Of a DNA stretch of 64,000 bases, positions 24,415 to 32,295 are shown piece by piece. Both the position numbers and the translations under genes were made by a program. The DNA lies in NCBI RefSeq assembly GCF_028473665.1, contig NZ_CP098774.1:4707501-4771500 (forward strand). The letters run 5' to 3'. Under the pieces are notes generated by a model. It did no database searches, had not been told where the DNA came from, and saw nothing but the letters and a program-made list of their open reading frames with translations. The DNA is from Sphingomonas sp. QA11. Its GTDB lineage: Bacteria > Pseudomonadota > Alphaproteobacteria > Sphingomonadales > Sphingomonadaceae. Each line of letters begins with the position of its first letter. Positions within the stretch are counted from its first letter, which is position 1.

Positions 24415-24701
24415 CCGACATGACCGGGGGATTCCCCGTCGATTCGTCGCTGGCGGCCAATTTCCGGCTGCTGCAGGACGTCGACGTCAAGCTGACCGTC
24501 GAGATCGGGTCGACCTCGCTCACGTTGCGCGAACTGCTCGCCTTGGGGGAATCGAGCGTGATCGAGCTCGATCGCCAGGCGAACGAACTGCTCGACGTGC
24601 TGGTCAACGGCACGCTGATCGGCCGTGGCGAGGTGGTGATGGTCGGCGACCATTTCGGCGTGCGCATGACCGAGCTGGTCAATCCCGAGAAGCGGGTCTG
24701 A
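24411..24701 (+). CDS. fliN: Flagellar motor switch protein FliN
   Basis: FliN is a C-ring subunit. The 96-residue protein is a single SpoA domain: LQDVDVKLTVEIGSTSLTLR, LGESSVIELDRQANELLDVL, VNGTLIGRGEVVMVGDHFGV. It overlaps fliM (ATGA) and is followed by fliO after 6 bp. Confidence 0.96.
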   Translation: MTDMTGGFPVDSSLAANFRLLQDVDVKLTVEIGSTSLTLRELLALGESSVIELDRQANELLDVLVNGTLIGRGEVVMVGDHFGVRMTELVNPEKRV

Positions 24702-24707
24702 TCCGCC

Positions 24708-24962
24708 ATGATGTGGTCCTATGTCCTGAAGCTGGTCGTGCTGCTGCCGCTCGTCTGCGGTCTGATGATCGGCTGCCTCTATCTCTGGCGCCGGCTTGAA
24801 TCGCGCCTGCCCGGCCAGCCCGCCAACCGCATGATGGCGGTCAAGGAAACCATGATGATCTCGCCCGGCCTGCGTCTCGCGGTGATCGAGTTCGAAGGGC
24901 GCAAGCTGCTCGTCTCGGTCAGTCGCGGCGGGGTCACCCTGATCGACAAGGGCGACAAATGA
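24708..24962 (+). CDS. fliO: Flagellar biosynthesis protein FliO
   Basis: FliO assists FliP assembly in the export gate. The 84-residue protein has one N-terminal membrane segment (LKLVVLLPLVCGLMIGCLYL) and the FliO-type tail MMAVKETMMISPGLRLAVIEFEGRKLLVSVS. Size and position between fliN and fliP support it. It overlaps fliP by 4 bp. Confidence 0.85.
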   Translation: MMWSYVLKLVVLLPLVCGLMIGCLYLWRRLESRLPGQPANRMMAVKETMMISPGLRLAVIEFEGRKLLVSVSRGGVTLIDKGDK

Positions 24963-25825
24963 CCGTCACCGTTACCCGCAAGGGCACCGGCCCGGCGCTG
25001 ATCAGGACAGTGAAGCCCCGCAACGGCCTCTCATGGGGCAAGGTCGCGCTGCTGGTCCTCGGCATCGTCTTCGCGGTGATGATGGTCCATCCCGCCTTTG
25101 CCCAGACCGCCGCCCCTGCCGTGCCGCCACCCGCGGCACCGGGCGCCGGGGATGCGGTCGATCGTGCGCTCGGCGATCTCGGCGGCGGCAACGCGCCGCT
25201 GGCGTTGTCGCTGCAGGTCCTCATCATCATGGGCCTGCTCACGATCCTGCCGGGCATCCTGCTGATGATGACCAGCTTCACCCGGATCATCATCGTGCTG
25301 GCGATCCTGCGCCAGGCGCTCGGGCTGCAGCAGACGCCGCCCAACCAGGTGCTGATCGGCCTGTCGCTGTTCCTGTCCTTCTTCGTGATGGCGCCGGTGG
25401 TCAACCAGATCAACACGGTCGCGATCCAGCCCTATGCGGAGAACAGGATCGGCGCGACCGACATGATCAAGAACGCATCGGTGCCGCTGCACAGCTTCAT
25501 GACCAAGCAGACGCGGGTGAAGGACATCACCATGTTCGCCGGCATCGCCAAGTCGGGCCCCTATGCGAAGCCCGCCGACGTGCCCTTCTCGATCCTGCTC
25601 CCGGCCTTTGTGACCAGCGAGCTGAAGACAGCGTTCCAGATCGGCTTCCTCGTCTTCCTGCCCTTCATCGTCATCGATCTGGTCGTCGCGACCGTGCTGA
25701 TGTCGCTCGGCATGATGATGATGTCGCCGACGATGATCTCGATGCCGTTCAAGCTGCTGCTGTTCGTCCTGGTCGATGGCTGGGCGCTGACGATGGGCAG
25801 CCTCGCCAACAGTTTCGTGAGTTAG
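24959..25825 (+). CDS. fliP: Flagellar export gate protein FliP
   Basis: FliP forms the export gate with FliQ and FliR. The 288-residue protein has an N-terminal signal-like segment, then GLLTILPGILLMMTSFTRII, PPNQVLIGLSLFLSFFVMAP, the FILLPAFVTSELKTAFQIGF region and MMMMSPTMISMPFKLLLFVL, all hallmarks of FliP. It is followed 5 bp later by fliQ. Confidence 0.97.
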   Translation: MTVTVTRKGTGPALIRTVKPRNGLSWGKVALLVLGIVFAVMMVHPAFAQTAAPAVPPPAAPGAGDAVDRALGDLGGGNAPLALSLQVLIIMGLLTILPGILLMMTSFTRIIIVLAILRQALGLQQTPPNQVLIGLSLFLSFFVMAPVVNQINTVAIQPYAENRIGATDMIKNASVPLHSFMTKQTRVKDITMFAGIAKSGPYAKPADVPFSILLPAFVTSELKTAFQIGFLVFLPFIVIDLVVATVLMSLGMMMMSPTMISMPFKLLLFVLVDGWALTMGSLANSFVS

Positions 25826-25830
25826 CGGCC

Positions 25831-26100
25831 ATGGACGCTGACTATTTCCTGACGATCGCCAACCAGACGATGTGGGTGCTGGCACTCGCCGCGGCGCCGA
25901 TCCTGATCCCCGCGCTGTTCGCCGGGCTCATCACCGGCATGATCCAGGCGGCGACCTCGATCAACGAGCAGACCCTGTCGTTCGTGCCGAAGCTGATCGT
26001 GGTGGCGTTCTCGATCCTGATCTTCGGCGGCCTGATCCTCGGCCTGCTGAGCGACTTCACGGTCAGCATCTTCGAGCGGATTCCCGATCTCGTCCGATGA
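25831..26100 (+). CDS. fliQ: Flagellar export gate protein FliQ
   Basis: An 89-residue two-helix membrane protein of the export gate. Start at the ATG 5 bp after the fliP stop: MDADYFLTIANQTMWVLALA, then ALFAGLITGMIQAATSINEQ and TLSFVPKLIVVAFSILIFGG, matching the FliQ family. It overlaps fliR by 4 bp (ATGA). Confidence 0.96.
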   Translation: MDADYFLTIANQTMWVLALAAAPILIPALFAGLITGMIQAATSINEQTLSFVPKLIVVAFSILIFGGLILGLLSDFTVSIFERIPDLVR

Positions 26101-26876
26101 GCGTGCTCGGCTTCGGCCTCTCGATCGAGCCACAGCTCTGGGCGCTCATCTTCGTCATGGTGCGCATCGGCGCTGCCTTCATCGCGGCGCCCGTGTTCAG
26201 CGCCGTGTCGATCCCGGTCACGGTGCGTGTCACCCTTTCGGGCGCGATCGGGGTTCTCGTCCTCGCCGCCCACCCGATCACGCCGCCGGCCGAGATCTTC
26301 GCTTTCGCAACGTTTCTCGCGGTGGCGTCCGAGGCGCTGGTCGGCTTCGCGCTTGGTTTCATCCTGCAGATCGCCTTCGCCGCGCCGATGATCGCGAGCG
26401 AGGTGATCGGCACGTCGATGGGCATCGGCTTCGCCTCGGCGATCGATCCGCAGAACGGCCGCTCGACGCCAGCGCTCGGCCAGTTCTTCTCGATGATGCT
26501 GACGCTCTTATTCCTGTCGATGAACGGGCATCTCGTGCTCGTCGAGATGATCGTCAAAAGCTATGACGCGCTGCCGGTCGGTGCCTCCTGGCTGACCGCG
26601 CAGCAGTTGAAGGATATCGCCTTTTTCGGCGGCTATATCTTCCTTGCCGGCCTGCTGCTCGCGCTGCCGGTCGGTTTCCTGCTGCTGTGCCTCAACCTCG
26701 TCGTCGGCATGTTGTCGCGTTCGGCGCCGGCGCTCAACCTCTTCGCGATCGGCCTGCCGACCAGCCTCGCGGTCGGCGTGGTCGCGCTGGCCTTGGCCTT
26801 CCCTGCGATGGGTGACTATATGATGGTCATCGTCACCCAGGGGCTCGCCGCCACCCAGAGCCTGGTGCTCGGCTGA
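26097..26876 (+). CDS. fliR: Flagellar export gate protein FliR
   Basis: A 259-residue polytopic membrane protein of the export gate. Features: MVRIGAAFIAAPVFSAVSIP, FALGFILQIAFAAPMIASEV, GIGFASAIDPQNGRSTPALG and FLLLCLNLVVGMLSRSAPAL, typical of FliR. It starts inside the fliQ stop and its own stop overlaps the flhB start (TGATG). Confidence 0.96.
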   Translation: MSVLGFGLSIEPQLWALIFVMVRIGAAFIAAPVFSAVSIPVTVRVTLSGAIGVLVLAAHPITPPAEIFAFATFLAVASEALVGFALGFILQIAFAAPMIASEVIGTSMGIGFASAIDPQNGRSTPALGQFFSMMLTLLFLSMNGHLVLVEMIVKSYDALPVGASWLTAQQLKDIAFFGGYIFLAGLLLALPVGFLLLCLNLVVGMLSRSAPALNLFAIGLPTSLAVGVVALALAFPAMGDYMMVIVTQGLAATQSLVLG

Positions 26877-28003
26877 TGTCGGAGGAATTCGGCGAAAAGA
26901 CAGAAGCCCCGACGCCAAAGCGCAAGAAGGACGCGGCGGAAAAGGGGGATGTTCTCCGCTCAAAGGAATTCGCGACCGCCCTGGTCGTCATGGCCGGTTG
27001 CGCCTGGCTGGCGCTGGCCGGGCCGTCGCTGATCGGGGCGTGCAAGGCGGTGATGGCGTCGAGCTTCCAGTTCGGCCGCGCCGACATCGAGAATTTCTCG
27101 CCCTTCCGGCCATTGCTCGATTCGGGCTGGAAGCTTGCCCCGTCGATCATCTCGCTGTTCGCGGTGACCCTCGTCGCCGCGATCCTCAGCCAGGCTGGCC
27201 TTGGATCGTTGAGCTTCAACAGCACCCTGCTCGCGCCCAAGGCATCGCGGATCAATCCGGCATCGGGGCTGAAGCGAATCTTCGGGCCGCAGGGCTGGAT
27301 GGAACTGGGCAAATCCCTGCTCAAGGTCATCCTGCTCGGGTCGATCGGCGCCTATATGCTGTGGAAGGCGTCGAAGGCGTCGATCGGGCTGGTGTCTTCC
27401 GACATCAACGGCGCGATCGGCGCGCTGGGCGACAGCCTGATGACCATATTGTTCGTCATGGCCGGTGGGTTGCTGATCATCGCCGGCATCGACCTGCCGA
27501 TCCAGATCCTCCGCCTGCTCGGCAAGCTGCGCATGACCAAGCAGGCGGTTCGCGACGAGCACAAGGAAACCGAGGGTTCGCCCGAGGCGAAGGGGGCGAT
27601 CCGCCAGCGCCAGCGCGAAGTGATGAAGCGCGGCATGCGCAAGGCAGTCGCCGGGGCTCATGTCGTGCTGACCAACCCGACTCATTTCGCGGTGGCGCTA
27701 CGCTACGATCGCGGCAGCGATCAGGTGCCGGTCGTGGTCGCCAAGGGGCGCGGCGTGATGGCGCTGGCCATTCGCGAACTGGCCGGCGAATCGCAGGTGC
27801 CGATCCTGGAATATCCGGCGATCGCCCGCGCGCTCTATTATACCAGCCGCGAAGGACAGGAGATCCGCGACGACCTGTACCAGGCGATCGCCACGATCCT
27901 TGCCTTCGTGTTCGGCATCAATGCTCAGGCCGGCGGCAGCCCGCCGCCCGTGCCGGTGCCGCAAACCGCCCGGTTCGACGAAAACGGGGTCAAACAAGCC
28001 TAA
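26876..28003 (+). CDS. flhB: Flagellar export switch protein FlhB
   Basis: FlhB controls export specificity through self-cleavage. The 375-residue protein begins with EKTEAPTPKRKKDAAEKGDV, has four membrane segments and the cleavage motif NPTH at residues 267-270 (VVLTNPTHFAVALRYD). The C-terminal domain carries LEYPAIARALYYTSREGQEI. The last codons overlap the sigma-28 promoter of fliD. Confidence 0.97.
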   Translation: MSEEFGEKTEAPTPKRKKDAAEKGDVLRSKEFATALVVMAGCAWLALAGPSLIGACKAVMASSFQFGRADIENFSPFRPLLDSGWKLAPSIISLFAVTLVAAILSQAGLGSLSFNSTLLAPKASRINPASGLKRIFGPQGWMELGKSLLKVILLGSIGAYMLWKASKASIGLVSSDINGAIGALGDSLMTILFVMAGGLLIIAGIDLPIQILRLLGKLRMTKQAVRDEHKETEGSPEAKGAIRQRQREVMKRGMRKAVAGAHVVLTNPTHFAVALRYDRGSDQVPVVVAKGRGVMALAIRELAGESQVPILEYPAIARALYYTSREGQEIRDDLYQAIATILAFVFGINAQAGGSPPPVPVPQTARFDENGVKQA

Positions 28004-28027
28004 AGATTGGCCCCGAACGGCCGATAT
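28001..28027 (+). promoter_or_regulatory. Sigma-28 (FliA) promoter of fliD-fliS
   Basis: TAAA (28001-28004), exactly 15 bp, then GCCGATAT (28020-28027). This matches FliA consensus TAAA-N15-GCCGATAA at 11 of 12 positions. The -35 overlaps the flhB stop codon TAA. The fliD start is 28 bp downstream. Confidence 0.8.
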
Positions 28028-28055
28028 CATGGATGAAGCTTCCGAGGATAGAATC

Positions 28056-29489
28056 ATGGTGAGTACATCTATCGCGGGTACGCTCGGTACCGGTTCCGGC
28101 GTGGACTTCACCGCGCTCGCCAACCAGCTGGTCGACGCGCAATTCGCGACCAAGCTCAAGAACCTGACCGCCACCAACACGAAGCTCACCGCGCAGATCT
28201 CCGGCGTCGGCCAGATCAAGAGCGGCATCACCGCTTTTTCGACCAGCCTGACCGCGCTGATCAAGGGCGGTTCGCTCGCGACTCAGCCGACCAGCTCGAA
28301 CACGTCGCTCGTCACCACGAAGGCGCTGCCGGGCGCGAAGCTTACCGGCTTTACGGGATCGATCGAGGTACGCCAGCTTGCCGCCGCCCAGTCAGCCGCC
28401 ACCGGCCCGATCGCCGACAAGTCGGCCCCCATCGGGACCGGCATGCTGACCCTGACGCTCGGCACCGCGACGGTCACCGATGGGGCGATGACCGATTTCA
28501 CCGCCGGCAGCGGCAGCCCGATCAACATCGCGATCACCTCGACCAATTCGAGCCTGACCGGGATCGCCGCGGCGATCAACGCGCGAAACGCCGGTGTAAC
28601 CGCGTCGATCGTCAGCGATGCGGATGGTTCGCGCCTCGTGCTCAAGGGCCCGACCGGCGCGAGCCAGGCCTTCACCATGACCGCCACGGAAAATCCCGGC
28701 TTCGAAGGCCTGTCGGCGCTCAATGTCGGCGTCGGTGCGACCGGCACGACGATCGGCAGCAGCGCGAAGGACGCGATCGTCGCGGTCGACGGCGTCGCGG
28801 TCAAGCGATCGACCAATTCGATCAGCGACCTGATCGACGGTGTGCAAATCAATCTGGTCGGTGCGTCGGTCGGCACCAAGGTCACGCTCGGCACCAGTTC
28901 GCCGAACGCGAACATCACGCAATCGGTCAACGATTTCGTCGACACCTATAATCAACTGCTGGCGGTCGTGAAGCAGGAGACGGATGCCAAGACTGGCGCG
29001 CTCTCCGGCGATCCGGTGGCGAAGTCGCTCACCCGGGCGCTCGCCCAGCTTACCGTCACCAGGCTGGTGCCGGGCAGCGGAACTGATGCGCCGGCGACGC
29101 TGGCCAATATCGGCGTGATGACCAACAAGGACGGCACGCTTTCGGTCAATGCCGCCAAGCTCACCGCGGCGCTGGCCAAGGATCCGGCGGCGGTCGAGGC
29201 GATGTTCGCTGACGGCACGGGCGCAAGCGGCAATGGCTTGGGCGCGGCGCTCGCCGCCATCACCGACAATGCGGTCAGCACCAAATATGGCCTTGGCGCG
29301 AGCGCTGACCGCTATACCAAGGCCCAGTCCACCATTGCCGACGACCAGGCGAAGATCTCCGACCAGGAGGACAAACTCCGGACGCGCCTGACCGCCCAAT
29401 TCGCCGCGACTGACGCGCGCGTCGCTGCCTACAAGGCCACGCAGGACTATCTGAAACAGCAGGTCGCCGCGTGGAATGCGAAGGGATGA
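28056..29489 (+). CDS. fliD: Flagellar filament cap protein FliD
   Basis: FliD caps the filament. The ATG at 28056 has GAGGAT upstream and gives 477 residues starting MVSTSIAGTLGTGSGVDFTALA. The N-terminal domain is followed by a long Thr/Ser/Ala-rich middle. The C-terminal part includes NDFVDTYNQLLAVVKQETDAKTGALSGDP and the final helix KLRTRLTAQFAATDARVAAYKATQDYLKQQ. An earlier in-frame ATG at 28029 overlaps the promoter. It overlaps fliS. Confidence 0.92.
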   Translation: MVSTSIAGTLGTGSGVDFTALANQLVDAQFATKLKNLTATNTKLTAQISGVGQIKSGITAFSTSLTALIKGGSLATQPTSSNTSLVTTKALPGAKLTGFTGSIEVRQLAAAQSAATGPIADKSAPIGTGMLTLTLGTATVTDGAMTDFTAGSGSPINIAITSTNSSLTGIAAAINARNAGVTASIVSDADGSRLVLKGPTGASQAFTMTATENPGFEGLSALNVGVGATGTTIGSSAKDAIVAVDGVAVKRSTNSISDLIDGVQINLVGASVGTKVTLGTSSPNANITQSVNDFVDTYNQLLAVVKQETDAKTGALSGDPVAKSLTRALAQLTVTRLVPGSGTDAPATLANIGVMTNKDGTLSVNAAKLTAALAKDPAAVEAMFADGTGASGNGLGAALAAITDNAVSTKYGLGASADRYTKAQSTIADDQAKISDQEDKLRTRLTAQFAATDARVAAYKATQDYLKQQVAAWNAKG

Positions 29490-29884
29490 TCAAATACGCA
29501 AGCGCGTTGCGCGATCCCGATGCCACCTATCGCCAGATCGACCTTGTCGGCCGCACCGCCGAGGCTGATGGACCGGCGCTCGTCCAGCTCCTCTACGAGG
29601 AGGCGATCCATGCACTCCGCGCGGCCGCCTGGGCCGCCGAGAACCAGCAGTCCAAGGCCAAGAGCGACAAGGTGACCCGCGCCACCGCGATCCTGTTCGC
29701 GCTCGAGGCCAATCTCGATCACGAGGCCGGCGGCGAGGTCGCGCAGACACTGGCGCGGCTGTATGCCGGCGTGCGGCGCATGATCATCGACGCAAGCATC
29801 GGCAATGATCCCGCGCCTTTCCGTGAGGTCGCGACGATGCTCGACGAGATCAGCCAGGCCTGGCGGACCGCCCGCACGAGCTGA
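29486..29884 (+). CDS. fliS: Flagellin export chaperone FliS
   Basis: FliS binds flagellin before export. The ATG at 29486 overlaps the fliD stop (ATGA); a GTG at 29471 is also open. The 132-residue helical protein has VQLLYEEAIHALRAAAWAAE, ATAILFALEANLDHEAGGEV, LARLYAGVRRMIIDAS and ATMLDEISQAWRTA, the FliS pattern. The fliD-fliS order is conserved. Confidence 0.9.
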   Translation: MIKYASALRDPDATYRQIDLVGRTAEADGPALVQLLYEEAIHALRAAAWAAENQQSKAKSDKVTRATAILFALEANLDHEAGGEVAQTLARLYAGVRRMIIDASIGNDPAPFREVATMLDEISQAWRTARTS

Positions 29885-29972
29885 ATGCTGCTGGCCATGG
29901 TTGCGGGGTGATTAACCGAATCGTGACCGGCCCGTCCTAGGGTCGCCCTTATCAAGGACGGGACCTCGCCAG

Positions 29973-30566
29973 ATGGATGTTTTCGGCAAGCTGGAATCGG
30001 TGGCGCAGCGGCGCGGCCCGGTGCGAACGATCCTCGCGGTCGACGACAGCCGGACCAACCTGGGCGTATTGGGGCGCCGCCTCGGGCATCTCGGTTACCT
30101 GACCGTGCTCAGCGACAATGGTGCGGAGGCGCTCGACCTGATCGCCGCGCGGGGCTTCGATCTGGTCCTGCTCGACATGGTCATGCCCCGCATGTCGGGC
30201 CTGCACGTGCTTGCTGAAATCCGCGGCAGCCGGGACACCGCCGATCTGCCGGTCATCATGCTCACGGGGCGCAGCGATCCGTCGGCTGCGGTCGAGGCGC
30301 TGGCGGCCGGTGCTGACGATCATGTCGCCAAGCCTTTTGCCTTCGAAGTGCTCGCCGCGCGGATCGAACGCGTGCTTGCCCGCGCCCGGCGCATTGCCGA
30401 GTTGAAGCGTTCCAATGCGACGCTCGACGCGCGCATCGCCGCGCGCGCGATGGAACTCGGTGAAGCGAAGAGCGCGCTGGCGGCAACCCGCGCTGATCGG
30501 CAGCGGCTGATCGCGTCGATCCAGGCACTGAACGACGAGGTGGAGCGCCTCAGCGCCCGCGCCTGA
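29973..30566 (+). CDS. Response regulator: receiver domain plus coiled-coil tail
   Basis: Residues about 17-137 are a canonical receiver: acidic pair in ILAVDDSRTN, phosphoacceptor aspartate in LVLLDMVMPRMSGLHV, then VIMLTGRSD and ADDHVAKPF with the conserved lysine. The remaining 60 residues form a charged helix (RIAELKRSNATLDARIAARA onward) likely to be a coiled coil. There is no DNA-binding or enzymatic output domain and no sensor kinase nearby. It lies 88 bp after fliS, so a motility or chemotaxis role is possible but unproven. Confidence 0.85.
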   Translation: MDVFGKLESVAQRRGPVRTILAVDDSRTNLGVLGRRLGHLGYLTVLSDNGAEALDLIAARGFDLVLLDMVMPRMSGLHVLAEIRGSRDTADLPVIMLTGRSDPSAAVEALAAGADDHVAKPFAFEVLAARIERVLARARRIAELKRSNATLDARIAARAMELGEAKSALAATRADRQRLIASIQALNDEVERLSARA

Positions 30567-30571
30567 TAGTG

Positions 30572-31528
30572 TCAGCCGTGCCCGAACCAGTGGCGGCGCA
30601 CGAAATAGATGATGATTCCCGCTGAGATCACGGTGCAGACGGCCGTGATCGCGTCGAACGCCCATGGCGCCTCGGCATAGGGCAGCCCCTTGACGTTCAT
30701 GCCATAGAGTCCGGTGATGAAGGTCAGCGGCAGGAAGATCATCGCGGCAATCGAAATGATCAGGGCGCGGCTGTCGATCTGCTCGGCGCGAAGATCGGTC
30801 AGCGCCTCGTGCATCAGTGCCGCGCGTTCGCGAATGCTTTCCAGCTCTTCGGCCATGCGCGCGGCGCGGTCGGCGGCGGCGCTGAGATGCAGCCGGTCGT
30901 CGTCCTGCAGCCAGTCGCACGGCAACGCGGCCAGCTTCTCGATCGCGGCGCGCTGCGGGGCGAGGAAGCGACGATAGCCGATCGCCGCGACGCGCACCTT
31001 GGTGACGTGGCGACGCAGCTCGAACACCTTGTCGGCATCGAGATCGGCCTCGCAATCGTCGAGCGTATCGCCGAGGTCGGCGACCTCCGGATCAAGGTTG
31101 CGGGTGATTGCCGAGGCAAATTCAGCGATCAGGTCGCCGGGATCGCGGATCTTGCTTCCCTCGATCGTCTCGACCACATCGTCCACCGCGACAAGCGAAC
31201 GCCGCGTCACGGAGATCACCCGCCCCGCCGTCGCCCAGATGCGGACTGAGGCGAGCGGCTCGGAGGTCGGTGTCTCCTCGCTCGACCGGCCGCGCAGGTT
31301 GAGGAAGGCACCGTCGCCCAGCGCGTCGCAGCGCGGGCGAGTCTCGGTCGCGGTCAGCGCATCGACGATATAATCGGGTGCCTTGGCCTCCTCGACCAGC
31401 CAGGCTTGGGCATGTTCGTTGTTGGTGGTCAGATGGACCCAGATCAGGTCGGCGTCGCTTGCCAGCGCCTGCTTGATCTCGACCCGTTCGGCCTTGCCGC
31501 CTGATACGCGATAGGCAAATCCGCTCAT
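30572..31528 (-). CDS. CorA/ZntB-family divalent cation transporter
   Basis: A 318-residue inner-membrane channel-type transporter. The cytoplasmic part is followed by the hallmark GMN motif (276-278, in FITGLYGMNVKG) at the end of the first membrane helix, and a second helix AVCTVISAGIIIYFVRRHWF. The local similarity to ZntB-like proteins suggests zinc or magnesium; the ion cannot be decided. Its start overlaps the upstream gene's stop (ATGA). Confidence 0.9.
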   Translation of the reverse strand: MSGFAYRVSGGKAERVEIKQALASDADLIWVHLTTNNEHAQAWLVEEAKAPDYIVDALTATETRPRCDALGDGAFLNLRGRSSEETPTSEPLASVRIWATAGRVISVTRRSLVAVDDVVETIEGSKIRDPGDLIAEFASAITRNLDPEVADLGDTLDDCEADLDADKVFELRRHVTKVRVAAIGYRRFLAPQRAAIEKLAALPCDWLQDDDRLHLSAAADRAARMAEELESIRERAALMHEALTDLRAEQIDSRALIISIAAMIFLPLTFITGLYGMNVKGLPYAEAPWAFDAITAVCTVISAGIIIYFVRRHWFGHG

Positions 31529-32295
31529 GCCAGCTCCATATAGATCGCAAGTCCCGGACCGGGCTCAACCGGCGACATGCTGCAAAGGGTCCTTGGCGCA
31601 TCAGCCCGTGCGCGGTCCAGGATCGCGGGCGGTACGTCGGCGTGATGATAGACATGGTCGGCCAGGCCGATCAGGCGCGCTTCCCTGATGGTCAGGTCCT
31701 CGGGATCTGGCGAACGAAGGCGGATCGTGACGAGCCGGTCGCGTTCAGGCGAGTCCAAGTCGTCCAGCCATGCCGCCGCCATGTCGGCGGTGGCCGCCAG
31801 TGGATCCAGCGCGCCGCCGGGGGCGAGCGCCTGCCCGAGCGCGCGTCTGCGATCGTCGATCGCAGGCAGCTTTTGCCGCAGCGCAGCCCGGGCGTGATAC
31901 AGCGCGTTGGCCAGTCCGCCGAGACTCGCTGGCAGGATCGTTTCCAGCCGCTGGCGCAGCGCCGCGGCGAGCCCCGCGGAAGCGCCGCCTGTTCCGATCG
32001 CGATCAGCACGGGGGCGCGGTCGACGATCGCGGGCAAGGTGAAATCGCACCAGTCCGGCCGGTCGACCGCGTTGACCAGGATGCCGCGGGCCCTGAGCCG
32101 GGCGACTGCCTCGCCGGCAAGCGCCTCGTCAGCGATCGCCACGATCGCCAGCGCGGCATCGGCATCCTCGTCGCTGATCACCGCGCCCGCGCGCTCTAGC
32201 AGGCGCCGTTTCGCGTCGGCCGCGTCGCCGTCGCCCAGCAGGATCACCGGCCGGTCCGCCAACCGCACGAAAAGCGGCAGGCTGTGCAGGCTCAC
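31525..32295 (-). CDS. Siroheme synthase N-terminal enzyme (precorrin-2 dehydrogenase / ferrochelatase) with residual methyltransferase tail
   Basis: Resembles the CysG N-terminal half, which oxidises precorrin-2 and inserts iron. SLHSLPLFVRLADRPVILLG starts an NAD-binding fold, with INA-type ILVNAVDRPDWCDFTLPAIV and IAIGTGGASAGLAAALRQRL. The GTG at 32295 overlaps the lysA stop (GTGA) and has GGAG upstream; a GTG at 32307 is also open. The last 70 residues (VTIRLRSPDPEDLTIREARLIGLADHVYHH) look like the first strand and helix of the SUMT domain, which then stops. The full CysG fusion is about 460 residues. Confidence 0.82.
   Translation of the reverse strand: MSLHSLPLFVRLADRPVILLGDGDAADAKRRLLERAGAVISDEDADAALAIVAIADEALAGEAVARLRARGILVNAVDRPDWCDFTLPAIVDRAPVLIAIGTGGASAGLAAALRQRLETILPASLGGLANALYHARAALRQKLPAIDDRRRALGQALAPGGALDPLAATADMAAAWLDDLDSPERDRLVTIRLRSPDPEDLTIREARLIGLADHVYHHADVPPAILDRARADAPRTLCSMSPVEPGPGLAIYMELA

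Noticed and set aside
29889..29905. Sigma-54-like CTGGCCATGGTTGCGG before the response regulator gene
   Set aside because: The distance between the GG and GC dinucleotides is two bases too short for a sigma-54 promoter.
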